From Chlorobiota bacterium (GTDB lineage Bacteria > Bacteroidota > Ignavibacteria > Kapaibacteriales > NICIL-2): a DNA stretch of 48,411 bases. Where the stretch lies: contig JAOAGY010000015.1 of the NCBI GenBank assembly GCA_026415505.1, positions 1-48,411 on the forward strand, written 5' to 3'. Below the pieces are notes generated by a model. It was not told the origin of the DNA and searched no databases. It saw only the letters and a list, made by a program, of their open reading frames with translations. Of this stretch, positions 45,841-48,411 are shown one piece after another. Position 1 is the first letter of the stretch; each line of letters begins with the position of its first letter. The translations under genes and the position numbers were made by a program.

Positions 45841-47451
45841 ATGCAACGTCGAATTGTTTTGTTCTCGGTCGGAGCGATTCTGCTCGGTATCGCGATCGGT
45901 AGCGTGCTAACCTCGCGCCTGGTTTCGAGCGACAGCATCTACGACCAGGTGGAAAAGTTCAGCACCATTTTGAATATGGCTGCAAAGAACTACGTCGAGG
46001 AAGTTGACACGCAAAAGCTCACCGAAGCAGCCATCAAAGGAATGCTCGCCGAACTCGATCCGCACTCGGTGTACATTCCGCCGAAAGAAATGAAGCGCGT
46101 CGAGGAAGATTTTCGCGGGAGCTTCGAGGGCATCGGCGTCGAGTTCGACATTATCAACGACACGATCACGATCGTTTCACCGATCGCCGGCGGACCGTCG
46201 GAAAAACTGGGCATTCTGCCGGGCGACAAAATCGTCAAAATCGATGGCGAGAACGCTGTCGGACTCTCGCGCGAAGACGTCCCGAAAAAACTCCGCGGAC
46301 CGAAAGGCACCGTCGTTACCGTCAGCATCAAACGCGAGGGCGAACCGAAGCTGCTCGACTTCGTCATCACGCGCGACAAGATTCCGCTCTACAGCGTGTC
46401 GGCGACGTACATGGTGCCCGGCACCGACATCGGCTACATCTCGCTCAATCGGTTCGCGGCGACGACCTACCGCGAGTTCATGGAGGGCATTGCCAAGCTG
46501 CGTCAACAAGGCATGAAGCGGCTCGTGCTCGATCTGCGCAACAATCCCGGCGGCTACATGGACCAAGCCCGCTTGATCGCCGATGAGTTTATTCCCGCTG
46601 GTTACAAAATCGTGTACACCAAAGCACGGCGACCGGAATTCGAGGAAGTGTACACCTCGACCAGTGGCGGTTCGCTCGAAAAAACGCCCGTCGTCGTGCT
46701 CATCAACGGCGGCTCCGCTTCAGCCAGCGAAATCGTTTCCGGTGCGCTGCAGGACCTCGACCGCGGATTGGTCGTCGGCGAAACGTCCTTCGGCAAAGGA
46801 CTGGTGCAACGGCAGTACGAGCTCGGCGACGGCTCCGGCTTGCGGCTGACGATCGCGCGCTACTACACGCCGTCGGGACGTCTGATTCAGCGTCCGTACA
46901 AGGACAAAGACAAATACTACCGCGGCGAGGGGCGCATCGAAGTTGACGAGGAAGAAAACATCACACACGAAGCGGAAAAGATTGACTCGACACGACCAGT
47001 CTTTCGGACGTTGAGCGGTCGCAAGGTGTACGGCGGCGGCGGCATCACGCCGGACTATTTCGTCAAAAGCGATACGATCAACAGCTTCAGCCGTCAGCTC
47101 CGCAGCAAAGGTGTGTTTTTCGAGTACGTCACCAACGAGTACCTCAAGGTGCACAGTGCAGCACTCCACCAGCGCTTCGGCGACGACATTTATCGTTTTG
47201 CGCAGGAATTCACCGTCGGCGACGACATGATCGCCGGTTTGAAGGCGCTTGCCACCAAGAAGGGCATCGAATGGAACGACACGCTCTTCCGGCAGGACGA
47301 AGATTTCATCCGCACCGAGCTGAAAGCGCGTGTCGCCTACGGTCTGTTCGGTAGCAACGGGTCGTCGCTGGTGTACATGCCGCTCGATCGCCAGCTCAAG
47401 AAAGCCATCGAGCTGCTCCCCGAAGCAGCACGCATTGCGCGATTGAATTGA
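45841..47451 (+). CDS. C-terminal processing peptidase (S41, CtpA-like)
   Basis: The 536-residue product has one N-terminal membrane anchor (I-V-L-F-S-V-G-A-I-L-L-G-I-A-I-G-S-V-L), an N-terminal helical region, a PDZ domain (G-I-G-V-E-F, then P-G-D-K-I-V-K-I-D-G) and the S41 domain. The catalytic dyad is S294 (G-G-S-A-S-A-S-E-I) and K319 (S-F-G-K-G), 25 residues apart as in CtpA/CtpB. A C-terminal region of about 150 residues, which is longer in Bacteroidota, follows. It trims C-termini of periplasmic proteins. The DUF3108 gene starts 58 bp downstream, probably in the same transcript. Confidence 0.95.
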   Translation: MQRRIVLFSVGAILLGIAIGSVLTSRLVSSDSIYDQVEKFSTILNMAAKNYVEEVDTQKLTEAAIKGMLAELDPHSVYIPPKEMKRVEEDFRGSFEGIGVEFDIINDTITIVSPIAGGPSEKLGILPGDKIVKIDGENAVGLSREDVPKKLRGPKGTVVTVSIKREGEPKLLDFVITRDKIPLYSVSATYMVPGTDIGYISLNRFAATTYREFMEGIAKLRQQGMKRLVLDLRNNPGGYMDQARLIADEFIPAGYKIVYTKARRPEFEEVYTSTSGGSLEKTPVVVLINGGSASASEIVSGALQDLDRGLVVGETSFGKGLVQRQYELGDGSGLRLTIARYYTPSGRLIQRPYKDKDKYYRGEGRIEVDEEENITHEAEKIDSTRPVFRTLSGRKVYGGGGITPDYFVKSDTINSFSRQLRSKGVFFEYVTNEYLKVHSAALHQRFGDDIYRFAQEFTVGDDMIAGLKALATKKGIEWNDTLFRQDEDFIRTELKARVAYGLFGSNGSSLVYMPLDRQLKKAIELLPEAARIARLN

Positions 47452-47509
47452 GGCTGCCAGACCGAAATCTTCATCCGTCGGACAATCTGCAACGTTTCCA
47501 CTTCTGTCT

Positions 47510-48277
47510 ATGCTCCGCAACATGACGTTTCTTCTCATGGCATTGTTCGCCATGAGCGCCACTGCTCAAGTTCTCGTCCCTGGCGAAGAGCTGACCTATC
47601 GCGTCTCGTACTTGGGCATCGAGCTGGGAACGATACGCCTGATCAACGAAGGTCGTCAGGAAGCGCTCGGTAAACCAGCATTCAAATGCACCGCATACAT
47701 CGACTCGCGCGAAGGAATCCCGTTTTTGGCGCTGCACGTGGTCTATCAATCCTGGATGGAACCGACAGCCCTGGCATCGCTGCAATTTGTCGCCCAAAAC
47801 AAACTCGACGGCGAATACACCAAGTACACCTTCGACTACGATCAACGTCGCATCACGACTGCTGTCTGGAAGGACCGCCAGAAAACCGACGAGCGCGTTT
47901 TCACCATTCAGCGCAAATACACCGACGGACTGACGATTCTCTACGCTGCTCGCCAGCTTCTCTACAGCAAACGCACCGCGTGGATTCCCACCATCGTTCG
48001 CGAAGACACCGCGTGGACGAAAATCAACTTCACCGGACGCATCGAACCGGTCTCGATCGATGCAGTCAGTTATCCGGTGCGCACGGTATATTTCGACGGC
48101 GAGGCGAATTGGACCGGCGTCTATGGCGTGACGGGCTACTTCCAAGGTTGGTTCAGCGACGACGACGCACGCATCCCCATCAAGGCGAAAATGAAGCTCT
48201 ACTTGGGCAGCGCCGATATCGAGCTGGTCGGGTGGAAACGCCCCGAATGGTCGCCGCCGAAAATGGATGCGAAGTGA
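47510..48277 (+). CDS. Exported DUF3108-family protein
   Basis: The 255-residue product starts with a signal peptide (F-L-L-M-A-L-F-A-M-S-A-T-A-Q). The mature part, P-G-E-E-L-T-Y-R-V-S-Y-L-G-I-E-L-G-T-I, is the DUF3108 opening, followed by a beta-rich fold with F-D-Y-D-Q-R-R and D-G-L-T-I-L-Y-A-A-R. The function is unknown; the protein is predicted periplasmic. The frame has an alternative ATG five codons in. It lies 58 bp after ctpA. Repeat block F begins about 40 bp after its stop codon. Confidence 0.85.
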   Translation: MLRNMTFLLMALFAMSATAQVLVPGEELTYRVSYLGIELGTIRLINEGRQEALGKPAFKCTAYIDSREGIPFLALHVVYQSWMEPTALASLQFVAQNKLDGEYTKYTFDYDQRRITTAVWKDRQKTDERVFTIQRKYTDGLTILYAARQLLYSKRTAWIPTIVREDTAWTKINFTGRIEPVSIDAVSYPVRTVYFDGEANWTGVYGVTGYFQGWFSDDDARIPIKAKMKLYLGSADIELVGWKRPEWSPPKMDAK

Positions 48278-48310
48278 TCGCATAACCCAAAACACTCCGG
48301 CATGAAAGAC

Positions 48311-48411
48311 ACACAGCACGTCACCCTGAACTCGTTTCAGGGTCTTCGGGATGCTGAAAACAAGTTCAGCATGACGGCTGCGGATGCACTCATCACCAAA
48401 GCATGTCACCC
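48311..48411. repeat. Palindromic repeat block F (2 complete units, runs off the window)
   Basis: One CCCTGAA/TTCAGGG unit (48320 onward, + strand GTCACCCTGAACTCGTTTCA), one TGCTGAA/TTCAGCA unit with an extra A in the loop (48352 onward), and the start of a third at the last bases (TGTCACCC). The orientation is as in blocks D and E. Confidence 0.85.

Overview
The window is high-GC DNA from a member of the Bacteroidota/Chlorobiota branch. Evidence for this is two or three proteins with type IX secretion (T9SS) C-terminal sorting domains, a Bacteroidota-type promoter motif (TAnnTTTG, twice with a perfect TTTG 20 bp upstream), and a typical gene set. A flagellin gene at the left edge is unusual for most Bacteroidota and points to a flagellated side lineage such as Ignavibacteria or Kapabacteria. 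That lineage placement is an inference.

Layout. 1-4.3 kb: flagellin 3' end and a very large secreted beta-propeller protein. 4.3-4.9 kb: palindromic repeat block A. 4.9-16.8 kb: mainly leftward housekeeping genes (rho, gatC with a VWA-OmpA lipoprotein, a sigma-like factor, a T9SS-exported protein, a phosphatase, proS, mscS, scpB, scpA), with rlmH and an rluD-like gene rightward. 16.8-28.5 kb: a type III-A CRISPR-Cas locus. 28.6-35.9 kb: a DUF1624-type membrane protein, YmdB-like phosphodiesterase, GDP-mannose 4,6-dehydratase, a two-domain M16 peptidase and a DinB fusion protein. 36-48.4 kb: isocitrate dehydrogenase, dnaK, a lone nuoC, a lipoate/octanoate transferase, a dehydrogenase fusion, an HNH nuclease, a DUF1573-like protein, a C-terminal processing protease and a DUF3108 protein, separated by repeat blocks C-F.

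The CRISPR locus is the most interesting part. Leftward cas6 lies next to an array of 15 identical 36-bp repeats with 14 short spacers (28-30 nt). To the right is a divergent CARF-HEPN nuclease gene (Csx1/Csx2, TM1812 type). After a 1.6-kb repeat block comes a tight operon cas10-csm2-csm3-csm4-csm5-csx3. Cas10 keeps both the HD and the GGDD motifs, Csm3 keeps the backbone aspartate, the CARF-HEPN protein keeps R-X4-H, and Csx3 is a ring-nuclease family member. The genes therefore predict a full loop: RNA-triggered cyclic oligoadenylate synthesis, a CARF-HEPN RNase as effector, and a ring nuclease as off-switch. No adaptation genes (cas1/cas2) are present in the window.

The second striking element is a family of about 85 short palindromes in six intergenic blocks. 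They share one core (GAAC-YTGKTTC-like) inside stems that vary by compensatory changes (CCCT/AGGG, TGCC/GGCA, TGCT/AGCA). The variants occur in opposite orientation to each other, and the layout is inverted between blocks A-C and D-F. The block within the CRISPR locus is the largest (about 40 units) and supplies the stop codon of the CARF-HEPN gene.
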